Positions 42,060 through 52,900 of a stretch of 64,000 nt of DNA are shown here, piece by piece. The DNA lies in contig NZ_CP124855.1 in NCBI RefSeq assembly GCF_030012525.1, positions 558,001 to 622,000 of the forward strand. The letters are read 5' to 3'. Made by a program: the position numbers and the translations under genes. Source of the DNA: Chryseobacterium gotjawalense (GTDB taxonomy: Bacteria > Bacteroidota > Bacteroidia > Flavobacteriales > Weeksellaceae). The notes beneath the pieces are model-generated. The model made no database searches, was not told the origin of the DNA, and was given only the letters and a program-made list of their open reading frames with translations. Numbering within the stretch: the stretch's first letter is position 1; each line of letters begins with the position of its first letter.

Positions 42060-44786
42060 TTACCAACTGGTTTTCACTTCTTCTACAAAATCATTTTCCG
42101 GATTCAGAATTTCTACAATCACGTTTTTAATCCAATTCATAGGACTTACCAATGATTGATTCGAAATTTCTTCGTCACCATAAATCTGTAAATTCTGAAC
42201 GCCTTTGTTGGCTTCAGCGAAACTCCAGATTCCGCATTCTACGAAATTATCGGGATATTTTTTCTCATTTAAAACCGCATAAGCATAAATACATAACTGC
42301 ATTGCCTGTTTGAAATCATCTCTAAAAAACAACTGTTCGAGTTTTTCTGCTTCCTCTTCTTTTTTGGCTTCTTTAATGAGAAGATTTTTGGTTTTTGCCG
42401 TTTTGTAATCAATGATTCTTAACTTTCCGTTCAGTCGGTCAATCCGGTCGATAAATCCGTAAAAGGAAACTTTATCCGTTTTCTGTTTGTTTAAAAAATA
42501 ATCGATATTTTCAAAATTTCCTTCGACACTTAAAATTTCTAACGTATTTCCGTCTGCAATTAATTTTTTATCGACCTCCAAAATAGTGCGCACTACCCTT
42601 TCTGCAATTGATTTATGAATGTAATTCATTCCCTTTTCATAAAAATCGGTCTGATGATTCAATTTAATAATCGCCTGATTCATTACTTCAAGCAATTGTT
42701 GATTTGAAAATTCTAAATCGTTAACAGTTAAAACTTTACCTAAATTTTTCTCATAAATAATTTGTAGTGCATAATGCACGAGATTACCATAACTTCTTTG
42801 GGAAAGTTCTTCTTCCATTTCGCTGGTTTCGCGGGTTCCCAAAATTTTGGTCAGATAAAAATCAACCGGATTATAAATAAATGATGTAAGATGTGATGGC
42901 GAAACTCTCTTTTTCCATTCCTCTAATTTTTGAAGAACCGAAGAAGATTTTTCAATCTGAATTAACTGTTTGTTAATCGGCTCAGACGAATTTTCAATGA
43001 TGATATTTTCAATTTGATGGTGTTGATCTTCAATTTCTATCTGGGTAATAAAACGGCTTTTTTCACCCGTATTTACGCCGGAACTTAAAGCATTAAAAAG
43101 CAAATGAACATGCTGAGAATCCTGTAACAACCGGTAAAAGTGATACGCATAAATACTGTCATTTTCTAAAAAAGTATGCATATGAAAATGTTGGCGAACA
43201 TCGAAAGGCAGATAGGTATTTTGAGAATTTCCAAGAGGGAGTTTTCCTTCGTTGGTAGAAAGCAGAATAATATTTTCAAAGTTCAATAAACGCGTTTCCA
43301 AAAGTCCCATCACTTGCAATCCCTGAAGTGGTTCTCCTTGAAAATCAATCGTTTCCGAATTTACCAACTGATTAATTAAAACCTCCAGCGTTTCCATTTT
43401 TATTTCAAATGAATAAGGCGAAAGTTGATTTTTAATAATTTTAAAACTTTTCTCAAAGTGAGAAATATTTTCATATAAAATGTCATCTAAATCTCTGTAT
43501 TTCAATTGATAACAATAGGCAATAATCAAATCTATAAACTCTTTAACAGAATTGGGTTTTTCAAATAAATTAAAATAAGAAAGTTCTGATAAAAATTCCT
43601 TAAACTGCTTTTTGGAAATGTAAACGATATTTCTTTCTTCAATTTTTGATTTAAAATCCAAAATGATCTGCTGATCAATTTCTTCATTCGGAAGTTCCTC
43701 TAAAACCGATAAAACATCATTGTAATAATAAGAAGAATCTTTTTTCTCCAGCTGTTTTTGCAGGTAAAAAAGTTGTTTCATGGCATTGCTGAAACCAAGA
43801 TTTTTCAACGGGAATCCCATCGTGATATTCAGATGTTCTACACTGCTCATCGCATCTAAACACGTTGGAAGCAGATTTTCATCTAATAAAACAACGGCGG
43901 TTTTTGATAGATTTTCATCGTTGATTTCCGCGAAAATTTCGGGCAAAACTTTCGCCTGCGTTATATTTCCCGAAACTTCATACACTTTGATATTTTTCGG
44001 TTGTGCAAAATCATTTTCAATCCAGTTGAAATTTCTGCTTTCATTAAATTCTTTCCATGTTTTGATGATGCGTAAAAACTTTCCGGCTTCCTGCCTTTCA
44101 TCATTAATATAATATTCATCAGCCTGAAAGAAACATTGCGCTTTATCCCACTGCATCAGGTTTCTAACGAGTTTTTCTTCTACCGGCGTAAATGCATTAA
44201 AGCCACAAAAGACAAATTTACCTTCTGTTTTTTGCGCATATTCTTTAATTTTATTTTTGGCCGTTTCGTGAATCATTCCTGAAGTTGCCCAATTTTTTTC
44301 GTTAAGTTTTTGCTTTAATAAAGGTAAAAACAAATTCATTTTTTGCCAGAAATTGAGGAACTTCCGCAAAGATCCGTCTTCGCGGACTTCTAAGTTTTCG
44401 GACCAGTTTTTTATTTGTTCGTCATCAAACATATATTCTAAAACTGCTTTGTCAGAATCCGAAAATTTCAAAATATCATCCCAATCTTTTACGATGGTCG
44501 GAAACCATTTCAAGAAATTCGCAAAATCTTCTGACGGTTGAATTTGCCGATAGACATCAAAAGAAAATAGCCATAAAGCGATTCCCTGAACCGGTTGTCG
44601 GTCTGCAATTTCTTTAATTAAATCTTCAATCGTAAAAAAGTTCGGCAACATTCCCGAATAGTGTTTTTCTTTCAATATTTTATTGATAAAAACCACAGGT
44701 CTTTTACCGGGAAGAACAATATTAAATGCCGACAAATCAACATCTTGTGCTAAAAGTTCAGTAATAATTTTATTTAAAAATTTCAT
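42060..44786 (-). CDS. PD-(D/E)XK nuclease-family protein, AddB-like
   Basis: A 908-residue protein with the layout of AddB of the AddAB recombination nuclease: an N-terminal UvrD-like inactive helicase region without a Walker A motif, and a C-terminal RecB-type nuclease (about 640-908). Nuclease motifs: GNLVHYALQIIYEKN (His), FYGFIDRIDRLNGKLRIIDY (Asp; then DYKTAKT, the D-x-K motif), and QAMQLCIYAYAVLNEKKYP. The addA partner is not in the window. It is known that Bacteroidota carry AddB-like proteins of this size; the role in double-strand break resection is inferred. Confidence 0.85.
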   Translation of the reverse strand: MKFLNKIITELLAQDVDLSAFNIVLPGKRPVVFINKILKEKHYSGMLPNFFTIEDLIKEIADRQPVQGIALWLFSFDVYRQIQPSEDFANFLKWFPTIVKDWDDILKFSDSDKAVLEYMFDDEQIKNWSENLEVREDGSLRKFLNFWQKMNLFLPLLKQKLNEKNWATSGMIHETAKNKIKEYAQKTEGKFVFCGFNAFTPVEEKLVRNLMQWDKAQCFFQADEYYINDERQEAGKFLRIIKTWKEFNESRNFNWIENDFAQPKNIKVYEVSGNITQAKVLPEIFAEINDENLSKTAVVLLDENLLPTCLDAMSSVEHLNITMGFPLKNLGFSNAMKQLFYLQKQLEKKDSSYYYNDVLSVLEELPNEEIDQQIILDFKSKIEERNIVYISKKQFKEFLSELSYFNLFEKPNSVKEFIDLIIAYCYQLKYRDLDDILYENISHFEKSFKIIKNQLSPYSFEIKMETLEVLINQLVNSETIDFQGEPLQGLQVMGLLETRLLNFENIILLSTNEGKLPLGNSQNTYLPFDVRQHFHMHTFLENDSIYAYHFYRLLQDSQHVHLLFNALSSGVNTGEKSRFITQIEIEDQHHQIENIIIENSSEPINKQLIQIEKSSSVLQKLEEWKKRVSPSHLTSFIYNPVDFYLTKILGTRETSEMEEELSQRSYGNLVHYALQIIYEKNLGKVLTVNDLEFSNQQLLEVMNQAIIKLNHQTDFYEKGMNYIHKSIAERVVRTILEVDKKLIADGNTLEILSVEGNFENIDYFLNKQKTDKVSFYGFIDRIDRLNGKLRIIDYKTAKTKNLLIKEAKKEEEAEKLEQLFFRDDFKQAMQLCIYAYAVLNEKKYPDNFVECGIWSFAEANKGVQNLQIYGDEEISNQSLVSPMNWIKNVIVEILNPENDFVEEVKTSW

Positions 44787-44857
44787 GAATGGTGTTCTTA
44801 TGGGTAATTTTAATCTAAAGGGCGTTTAGAAAATGAAAAATAAGGAAAATTCAACAA

Positions 44858-44892
44858 AAAAGCATCAAGAAATTTTAATTCTTGATGCTTTT
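44858..44892 (-). terminator. Rho-independent terminator after the TonB-dependent receptor gene
   Basis: Perfect 14-bp inverted repeat AAAAGCATCAAGAA (44858-44871) / TTCTTGATGCTTTT (44879-44892) with a 7-nt loop, in the gap between the receptor (stop 45008) and the AddB-like gene. Confidence 0.85.
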
Positions 44893-45007
44893 AATTAAAT
44901 CGGTCAAAAACAGATGAACCGAATTTATTTAACTTTAATTGTGGTTGCAAATTAATTTGTGAAGTACAGACAACTTCTTCACCACAAGCGGCTTGAGTTT
45001 TATAACT

Positions 45008-47437
45008 TTAAAGTTTAAACTCTAGTTTTACATTAAAAAATCTCCCTGTCAAACGTACAGGAACCGGATAATTGTAACCGGAGTTCACATCATTTACCCA
45101 TTGGTTGGCAACGGTATTGCTGATATTGAAAGCATTGAAAATCTGAACACCCAAAGTCAATTCTTTGAAATTACCCCAGAAACCGCCATTTACTTTATTG
45201 TCTTTTTGGTCGATGAAAACTTTAGATAAACCAATATCCACTCTTTTGTAAGAAGGCAAAGTTCTTTGGTATCTGTAAGGAGCTTCGAAATCAGGTTTTC
45301 CGTTTTCATCCAGAGAAATCGGTGTTCCAGATGGAAGTCCGTTAGCGTAGACCAAAGTTAAGTTGACTCTCATTGACGGGAACTTCGGCATATAATCCTG
45401 GTAAAACATGGAGAATCTGAAACGGGGATCGGTAGGTCTCGGGATATAACCTCTGCCATCAATATTTTCGTAAACTCTGGCATAACTCGCAGAAACCCAG
45501 GAATCAATACCCGGCACAAATTCGCCGAATAATCTAGTGTCAATTCCGTAAGCATAACCTTCAGAATTATTTAACCCGGAATATCGGATTCTCACATTGT
45601 CAAGATAATAAGGAATCAGATGATCCATTTTCTTATAATACAATTCTGTGGTTAACTTAAATGGACGTTCGGTCATTTTGAATTCATAATCATTTTTCAA
45701 AATAATCTGCATTGAACGTTGTGACTTTATATTTGGATTAAAGTTGCCATCAACATCTTTAATCTCTTTATAGAAAGGCGACTGATAATAAACTCCTCCG
45801 GAAACGGTGAACAACATATCCATATCCCAGTTTGGTTTAATGGCAATTTGTCCACGTGGCGAAATAATCGTTTCATCATTAAAATCCCAATGAGAAGCTC
45901 GAACTCCGGCGTTCACGAAAATGCGGTTTTCTCCCCAGTAGAATTTTCTGGAATATTGTGCATAACCGGAAAGTCGCGTTGGTTCAATATGATTCGCACC
46001 GGAAATGCTGTAACGCAAACGAAGATTTGATGGATCCAATGTTCCAGGTTCTGCATAATTTCTTGGCGTGCTGTAACCCAAGGAATCAACCAATTGCCAT
46101 TCATTGGTAAAGTCTCTTAAATTTTCTTTTTCGAATTTCAAACCGACTTCAAAATTAGTATTGACATCCGGTGAAAATTTCGCTTTCAATTGTGTGCCGT
46201 ATGTTTTCACCAACAAATCATTTCGGGCATGATCGATTTGACCACCGACATCGTAAGAGACAACTGGCGACCCAGAAACAGGATCAAAAGTCTGCAACAT
46301 ATAAGCAGAAGCAATCGAATAATATTCTCTCTCCCGGTTTTGGTAGGCGAAATTATCTAAAGTAAAAGCCCATTTTTTATTGGGTTTAAAATTAATGGAA
46401 GCTGTTCCCATCATATTTTTATACTTATCGTCTTCTTTACCATTATAAAAAACGCTTAGTCTCAAAGGTGCTTGCAAAGTTCCGAAATCAACTTCTTTCA
46501 TTTTGGGAATCATTTCGTAATCATTTTTGCTCCAGTAACCGATGAAGGAAAATCCCCATTTATCATTTAATTTATAATTGATATACGTCTGCAAATCCAT
46601 GTACTGCGGATTGAAATCGGTGTCTTCATTTAAAGTATTTAGAACCAAATTGGTATTTCGGTAACGGCCGGAAATCATGGCAGACAATTTTTTGTCCTTT
46701 GACGCAAAACCGGTTGTAAGCCTTCCTCCAATTAAACTCGCTTCACCGGAAAGTTCAAATTTCGTGGGTTGACGGTAATAAATATTTAAAGCCGAAGACA
46801 TTTTATCGCCATATTTTGCTTCGAATCCACCGGCAGAAAAGTTAATGGCCTGAACCATATCCGGATTAATAATACTCAGTCCTTCCTGCAAAGAATTTCG
46901 GATTAAAAAGGGACGGTAAATTTCAATATCATTAATGTAAATCAGGTTTTCATCGTAATTCCCACCTCTTACCATATATTGTGACGAAAGTTCTGTATTT
47001 GAATTTACGGAAGGTAATGTTTTCAAAAGTCCCTCAACACCGCCGGAAAGGGAGGCGACCTGTTGTGCTTCTTTTGCGGAAATCTCTATTGAAGTAAGAT
47101 CGGTTACTTTTGGTTTTCCTTTTTTCTGAAATACTACTTCCTGAATTTCGGTTTCCCGCTCGGCTTTTACAAACAAAATATTTACGTTTTGAACTTTCGG
47201 TAGGATTTTAATATTTTTATTAAAATCTCTAAAACTCGTTTTTTGAACGGATAAAGACTGGTCAGAATCTGCAATTGGAATCTTTACAAAACCATTATTA
47301 TCAGTCGTAAAATTTTGATTGTTATAAGAAATATAGGCTTCAGAAACTGGTTTGCCATTTTCGTCCAGAACTTTAATGATTATTTGCGAATAAGCGCAAA
47401 CCGGCACCACCAATAAGAGGAATAGAATTTTTTTCAA
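45008..47437 (-). CDS. TonB-dependent receptor with carboxypeptidase-like N-terminal domain
   Basis: An 809-residue outer-membrane receptor for TonB-powered uptake. The start is taken as TTG at 47437, which gives a standard signal peptide (MKKILFLLLVVPVCAYSQ); the frame extends 10 codons upstream to another TTG. After a carboxypeptidase-regulatory-like domain (IIKVLDENGKPVSEAYISYN) come the plug (GGVEGLLKTLPSVNSNTELS, QYMVRGGNYDENLIYINDIE) and a 22-strand type barrel ending in aromatic RFFNVKLEFKL. It lies 34 nt after kdsA and is likely co-transcribed. The ligand is unknown. Confidence 0.9.
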   Translation of the reverse strand: MKKILFLLLVVPVCAYSQIIIKVLDENGKPVSEAYISYNNQNFTTDNNGFVKIPIADSDQSLSVQKTSFRDFNKNIKILPKVQNVNILFVKAERETEIQEVVFQKKGKPKVTDLTSIEISAKEAQQVASLSGGVEGLLKTLPSVNSNTELSSQYMVRGGNYDENLIYINDIEIYRPFLIRNSLQEGLSIINPDMVQAINFSAGGFEAKYGDKMSSALNIYYRQPTKFELSGEASLIGGRLTTGFASKDKKLSAMISGRYRNTNLVLNTLNEDTDFNPQYMDLQTYINYKLNDKWGFSFIGYWSKNDYEMIPKMKEVDFGTLQAPLRLSVFYNGKEDDKYKNMMGTASINFKPNKKWAFTLDNFAYQNREREYYSIASAYMLQTFDPVSGSPVVSYDVGGQIDHARNDLLVKTYGTQLKAKFSPDVNTNFEVGLKFEKENLRDFTNEWQLVDSLGYSTPRNYAEPGTLDPSNLRLRYSISGANHIEPTRLSGYAQYSRKFYWGENRIFVNAGVRASHWDFNDETIISPRGQIAIKPNWDMDMLFTVSGGVYYQSPFYKEIKDVDGNFNPNIKSQRSMQIILKNDYEFKMTERPFKLTTELYYKKMDHLIPYYLDNVRIRYSGLNNSEGYAYGIDTRLFGEFVPGIDSWVSASYARVYENIDGRGYIPRPTDPRFRFSMFYQDYMPKFPSMRVNLTLVYANGLPSGTPISLDENGKPDFEAPYRYQRTLPSYKRVDIGLSKVFIDQKDNKVNGGFWGNFKELTLGVQIFNAFNISNTVANQWVNDVNSGYNYPVPVRLTGRFFNVKLEFKL

Positions 47438-47471
47438 GGTAAAACATTTAGATTTTAAAGATAACAAAAAA

Positions 47472-48281
47472 TTACAGTATGGCTTCCCGGACGCGGGTTA
47501 ATTTCTGCAGTAATTCCTCGAGTTTATCAAGACGGAGCATATTGGCTCCATCGGAAAGTGCGACACTTGGATCTGGATGCGTTTCGATAAACAGACCATC
47601 TGCACCAACTGCGATTCCTGCTTTTGCAATGGTTTCAATTAACTCGGGTCTTCCGCCGGTGACGCCGGAACTTTGATTGGGTTGCTGTAATGAATGGGTG
47701 ACATCTAAAATCACAGGAGCAAATTTTCTCATCGTCGGAATTCCCCTGAAATCAACGACTAAATCAGTGTAGCCAAAAGAATTTCCTCTTTCAATAATTG
47801 CTGTTTTTGGATTCCCTGAATCGTTTACTTTCTGTACCGCAAACTGCATGGATTCTGGAGAAAGGAACTGACCTTTTTTCAAACTTACACATTTTCCTGT
47901 TTTTGCAGCGGCGATTAATAAGTCGGTTTGACGAACTAAAAAGGCTGGAATTTGCAAAACATCAACATATTGTGCCGCCAAAGCTGCGTGTTCATTTTCA
48001 TGAATATCGGTCGTGGTTGGAATATTGAAAGTCTCTCCTACTTTTCTAAGAATTTCCAAAGATTTTTCTTCACCGATTGTGGTGAAAGAATCTACTCTGC
48101 TTCGGTTTGCTTTTTTGAAACTTCCTTTGAAAATGTAGGGAATCTCATATTTATTGGTCATTTCCACAATTTTCTCAGCGATATTCAAAGCCATTTCTTC
48201 GCCTTCAATAATGCAGGGACCTGCGATCAGGAAAAAGTTTTTAGAATTTTTGTGATGGATGTTATCTAAGTATTGAATCAT
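47472..48281 (-). CDS. kdsA: 3-deoxy-8-phosphooctulonate synthase (KDO-8-P synthase)
   Basis: Condenses phosphoenolpyruvate and arabinose-5-phosphate to KDO-8-phosphate for the LPS inner core. A 269-residue TIM barrel with the family motifs FFLIAGPCIIEGEEMALNIA, FKGSFKKANRSR, TTDIHENEHAA, LQIPAFLVRQTDLL, CVSLKKGQFLSPE, ERGNSFGYTDLVVDFR and ADGLFIETHPDPS. The Asn in KANRSR and absence of the metal-binding Cys near the N-terminus would decide the metal class; I read PCIIEG with Cys present. It is upstream of the receptor gene in one operon. Confidence 0.96.
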   Translation of the reverse strand: MIQYLDNIHHKNSKNFFLIAGPCIIEGEEMALNIAEKIVEMTNKYEIPYIFKGSFKKANRSRVDSFTTIGEEKSLEILRKVGETFNIPTTTDIHENEHAALAAQYVDVLQIPAFLVRQTDLLIAAAKTGKCVSLKKGQFLSPESMQFAVQKVNDSGNPKTAIIERGNSFGYTDLVVDFRGIPTMRKFAPVILDVTHSLQQPNQSSGVTGGRPELIETIAKAGIAVGADGLFIETHPDPSVALSDGANMLRLDKLEELLQKLTRVREAIL

Positions 48282-48419
48282 TGATTTTTGGTTAAAATTA
48301 AAGTTGAATTAAAGATAACAAAAATACGGATTTTTTTATGCAAATGCTTTTTATGTTCGGAAAGTTAAAAAACATTAAACCAAATGAAACTGATGAAAAA
48401 AAATAAATTTTTAATTATA

Positions 48420-48944
48420 TCAAAACTTTTTTACAATTTTTTCAATCGTATTCAAATTCCTGGAAGTCATTTTTTCTTTCATGGATTTTTTGCCTAAAAT
48501 TTTCCCGAAGTTGGAATCTAAAGTATTTCCTTTCGAAATTTGCCAGTAAAAAGTTTGATTGACAATTGCTCCTTTTTCGTTTTCGGATTTTATGGAATCA
48601 TTGAACTCTTGTAAAAGCAAATCTTCAACACCTTCTATTCCGACAAAAATATAAATGTGAGAATCGTCGGATTTTGCAAATGGATTTTGAGCAAAAATTT
48701 CAGCGACTTCTTTTTCGGTTTTAAGGAAAAGAAAAGCTTCGTAATGGAAATAGTCTGACAGCGCTTTTTCTAAAATCAATTTCAGTTCAGATCGGTTGAT
48801 AGCGGATGAAAACAAAATATTTCCCGTGGCTAAAACGGAAGATACTTCTTTCATTCCGACCTCAGAAAAGACTTTGCAAACTTCTGCCATTTTCATGGAA
48901 GTTCCATTAACATTCACTCCACGGAGAAAAGCGCAATATCTCAA
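48420..48944 (-). CDS. DUF1697 domain-containing protein
   Basis: A 174-residue protein of the DUF1697 family, whose function is not known. It begins with the characteristic RYCAFLRGVNVNGTSMKMAE and has FSEVGMKEVSSVLATGNILF, then FLFLKTEKEVAEIFAQNPF. The start must be TTG at 48944, 10 nt after the add stop codon: it gives the complete conserved N-terminus and no ATG lies between the add stop and this point. Probably co-transcribed with add. Confidence 0.88.
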   Translation of the reverse strand: MRYCAFLRGVNVNGTSMKMAEVCKVFSEVGMKEVSSVLATGNILFSSAINRSELKLILEKALSDYFHYEAFLFLKTEKEVAEIFAQNPFAKSDDSHIYIFVGIEGVEDLLLQEFNDSIKSENEKGAIVNQTFYWQISKGNTLDSNFGKILGKKSMKEKMTSRNLNTIEKIVKKF

Positions 48945-48954
48945 TTGATTAATT

Positions 48955-49944
48955 TTAAAGTTGAGCGATGAATTTTTCTTTCATTTCCTCCGGTAAAAAG
49001 GAATATTGAAAGGAATTGAGAACCAATTGTTTTACCTGTTCCAGCGATAAATTGAGCGCTTCAATACAGCTGATGTAATTTTGCGTAAGATAACCGCCGA
49101 AATAAGCGGGATCGTCAGAATTCACGGTTACCTGTAAACCTAAATCCAACATCTTTTTTAACGGATGATTTTTGATGTCATCTACATTTCTAAGAGCGGT
49201 ATTCGAAAGCGGACAAACCGTTAAAGCCATTTTCTCTTCAACAAGTCTTTCAACCAATTTTGGGTCTGTCAGACAATTGTTTCCGTGATCGATTCTGGCG
49301 ACTTTTAACAAATCTAAAGCTTCGTAAATGTATTCTGCCGGACCTTCTTCACCCGCATGGGCAACAGGAATATAACCTTCTTTCACTGAAGCTTCAAAAA
49401 CTTTCTGGAATTTGGAAGGTGGATTTCCTTTTTCTGAAGAATCCAGACCGACGGATTTTATGAGGTGTCTGAACGGAAGCGATTGCTGCAATGTTTCGAA
49501 AGCATCTTCTTCGGATAAATGGCGCAGATAACTCATTATTAATAAAGAAGAAATCCCGGATTGTCTTTCTGCATCTTCTCTGGCGCGCTGCATTCCATTG
49601 ATAACGGTGGAAAATGCTACGCCTCTTTTCGTATGGGTTTGCGGATCGAACATGATTTCGGTATGCACGATATTTTCTTCGGCGCAATGTTTAAAATAAG
49701 CCATCGTCAAATCATAAAAATCCTGCTCGTGGATGAGAACGTTTGCTCCGGCATAATAAATATCCAGAAAATCCTGTAAGTTCCCAAATTGGTAAGCTTT
49801 CTTTAATTCTCCGATACTCGAATACGGAATTTCTATCTTATTTCTCTGCGCGATTTCAAACATTAATTCCGGTTCGAAACTGCCTTCAATGTGAAGATGT
49901 AATTCTGCTTTCGGAACTTTTTTGATATATTCTAATGCGTTCAT
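48955..49944 (-). CDS. add: Adenosine deaminase
   Basis: Converts adenosine to inosine in purine salvage. A 329-residue zinc TIM barrel with every active-site motif: zinc ligands in AELHLHIEGSF, VAHAGEEGPAEY (zinc His and catalytic Glu), RIDHGNNCL, and VTVNSDDPAYFGG (zinc Asp). The substrate-contact segment TVCPLSNTALRNV is present. It lies 31 nt after the DUF2723 gene start region and 10 nt before DUF1697, all on the minus strand. Confidence 0.95.
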   Translation of the reverse strand: MNALEYIKKVPKAELHLHIEGSFEPELMFEIAQRNKIEIPYSSIGELKKAYQFGNLQDFLDIYYAGANVLIHEQDFYDLTMAYFKHCAEENIVHTEIMFDPQTHTKRGVAFSTVINGMQRAREDAERQSGISSLLIMSYLRHLSEEDAFETLQQSLPFRHLIKSVGLDSSEKGNPPSKFQKVFEASVKEGYIPVAHAGEEGPAEYIYEALDLLKVARIDHGNNCLTDPKLVERLVEEKMALTVCPLSNTALRNVDDIKNHPLKKMLDLGLQVTVNSDDPAYFGGYLTQNYISCIEALNLSLEQVKQLVLNSFQYSFLPEEMKEKFIAQL

Positions 49945-49975
49945 TTTGAAAATAATTTTAGGGTTGAGATTCCGT

Positions 49976-52900
49976 TTATTGGGTGGCTTTCATAACAGCA
50001 GCGGTAATTTGCGCTTCTTTTTCTTTGGCATAAGTGGAATCATACGGTTTCATCAGATCAAATAAATACGTATAAAACGGAGTGATTTTCTGTACTTTTT
50101 CCGATTCATTATAGGCTTTTTCTTTACCCATAATCTGCAAATCTTTAACAAAATTATTGAATTTTTTATCAATAGGTTCAATTGATTTTACCAAATAATC
50201 ATACCCTTTTTCTTTCTTGCCGATTTTAGTATAAGCGTCTGAAACAGCCCCTACCACCAGGGAATACTCCATCGGCTTGGTTCTCATCTGCCGGCTGACA
50301 AAACGTTGCTCTTTATCTGACAAATTGGTATAATAATCATATTCTGTAAAGATTCCTTTTTTCAGTTCTTCAGCTAAGGCTAATCCTTTTTGTTCCTGTC
50401 CGGCAACGATATATCCGTAAACCATCGAGCTTAATGAACGCGGATCATTGTATTTCGCCACCGGAATTTCTCTGGAAGCCAAATCCAATATTTCTACTGC
50501 TTTTGCTTTTTGTCCGGAAAGTGCCAATGCTTCTGCTGCACGGCTGGCCGAACTTCTATAACTCACAATATTCTGGGTGCAGGTTTCGTCAAAATGAACC
50601 TTCAAATTCTTGAAATTGCCCCACTTGTAATTTTTAACAATGTTGTAAAGCGAGTTGGCATCTACTCTGCCCATTTCGCCGTCTTCACGCTCTTTGGTTT
50701 CAATAGGTACCAACCGGTAACTGAATCCGTCGTACTGTAAGTAATCTCCTAAAAAGAAAAGATTTTCCGGATCGTAAATTCCACCTGAAGAGAAATTAAT
50801 CGGTCTTTTCCAATCGAAGTTTGCTAAGATATCCATCAACAGCAAATTGTTTTTGAACATGCTGGATTTCTTGTAGTCAATAGTTATTTGATCCACAGTA
50901 CTGGCAAGATCTTTCTGCTCAATGGTACCTGCTTTTAAAGCATTTTGTTTATTGACGGGTAAAATGAATTTTGAAACCGGCAGGAAATTAAATTTCTCAA
51001 ATTTAGCTTCTCCGAAAATCATTTTTAAAATTTGATCTTTATCGTCAGATTTCATTTTAATAAAGTTGACGGCTTCTTTTAAAGACATCGAATCTTGGGT
51101 CAGATATTTTCTGAACTCAGGGAAAACGTCATCCGGCGCACCTTGCTCTTTCATATTGGCAAAGATATTTTCCCAGTCTTTTTTGTTCATCAAAAAGATC
51201 TGATCATTCGTGCCGTCCCGATAATCTTCGTGCGTAAATACAGAAGGGACCGGCATTGAATTATAGGTTCTTCTCTTCACCTGATCGATATTCCAGGGCG
51301 TTGAAAGCAAAGTGAAATTCACTACTTTGACATCATCCCGAAGACCGGAAGTTTCCTGCATTCCCCAAATCGGATAAGTGTCATTGTCTCCATACACAAA
51401 GAGAATATCATTTTTCGGTAACGATTTTAAAGTGGAATAGGCATAATCATAAGCGGAATACCGCTGACTTCTGTCATGGACATTATAATTCTGGAAGCCC
51501 ATCATCAGAGGAATTCCCATTAAAATAACACCGGCACCGATATTTAAAGCATTAGATTTTACTTTTTCCTGCAAATACCAAAGTAGGGCTCCAGCTCCCA
51601 ATCCTATCCAAATTGCGAAAGCATAGAAAGAACCCACCATCGCATAATCTCTTTCGCGAACTTCAAAAGGTTTCACGCCGGTATAGAAAATAATTCCGAC
51701 GCTGGTAATAATAAATAAGGACAATATCGCATAGAATCGGCCGAAATCACGGTTCAGTTGGAAAAAGAAACCAATCAAACCTAAAAGTAAGGGCAAGAAG
51801 AAAAAGGCAACCGTACTTTCATTTTTGAATTTTGCAGGCATTTGGCTTTGGTCACCATACATTGCATTATCAATAAATGGAATTCCGGAAATCCAGTTTC
51901 CACGGTTGTTTTCCATGTTTCCTTCAAGGTCGTTTTGTCTTCCAACGAAGTTCCACATGAGATATCTTACGAAATAATATCCATTTTGAAAGGTGAAGAA
52001 ATAATTTAAATTCTGCACTAAAGAAGGTCGCTGAACATTGATTAAATTATAAGGTTTTACCTGTAAATAATCTGCCGCTTTTATACTTCCTTCTTCATAT
52101 TTTTTTCTTAAATCATCAAAAATTTTGTGGGCTTCCGGATTATCTGCCACATCTTCATTGGCATAATTAAAAGTGAAATCGGGCGCGCCATACATGGAAA
52201 TATAATTTTCCATTACCGCTTTATCTTCATTGAACATCCGTGGTAAAAAACTCACCTGATCCGTATTATATACATAATTAAAACGCTCTCCTACTTTTCT
52301 ATACGTTCCGGTTTTTTCATCCTTTTCGTAAGCATCTCCCGTTTTTTTTGTTTTAAAGCTTCCGTCTTCATTTTTCTGAATTCCGTTTGCATCTAAATAA
52401 GCAGTATAATTCTGACCGTAAGAAGTTGGCCAATCGCCATATTGCTCCCGATTATAATAATCAAGCATGCCGATTGCGGTATCCGGATCATTCAGATTCA
52501 TTGGTGGATTTGCGTTGGCTCTGATCGGAATAACCATCCAACATGAAAAACCGATCATCATATAAATGACAGAAAGAACGATGGTCTGATAAAGGCTTTT
52601 CTTTGCATTTCGAGCGTATTTAAGAGCGAAAACGAAAACTGCTATTAAAATAATAAAGGCAACAATGGTTCCTGAGTGGAATGGGAGACCGATTCCGTTC
52701 ACTGCGAAAATCTCTAATTTACCGAACAAAGTCATGATCAAAGGGAAGATTCCTTTAAAAACCGTTGCCAGAATAAACAGCGTTATTACATTAGCCCAAA
52801 GGAAACTTTTCCAGCTAAATTCATAATTACGGGCATAGTAAATAAAGCAAACCGCTGGGATAACAAGCATACACATCATGTGAACTCCTACTGATAAACC

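Noticed and set aside
47998-48269. Plus-strand frames opposite kdsA
   Set aside because: They are shadow frames of a conserved gene.
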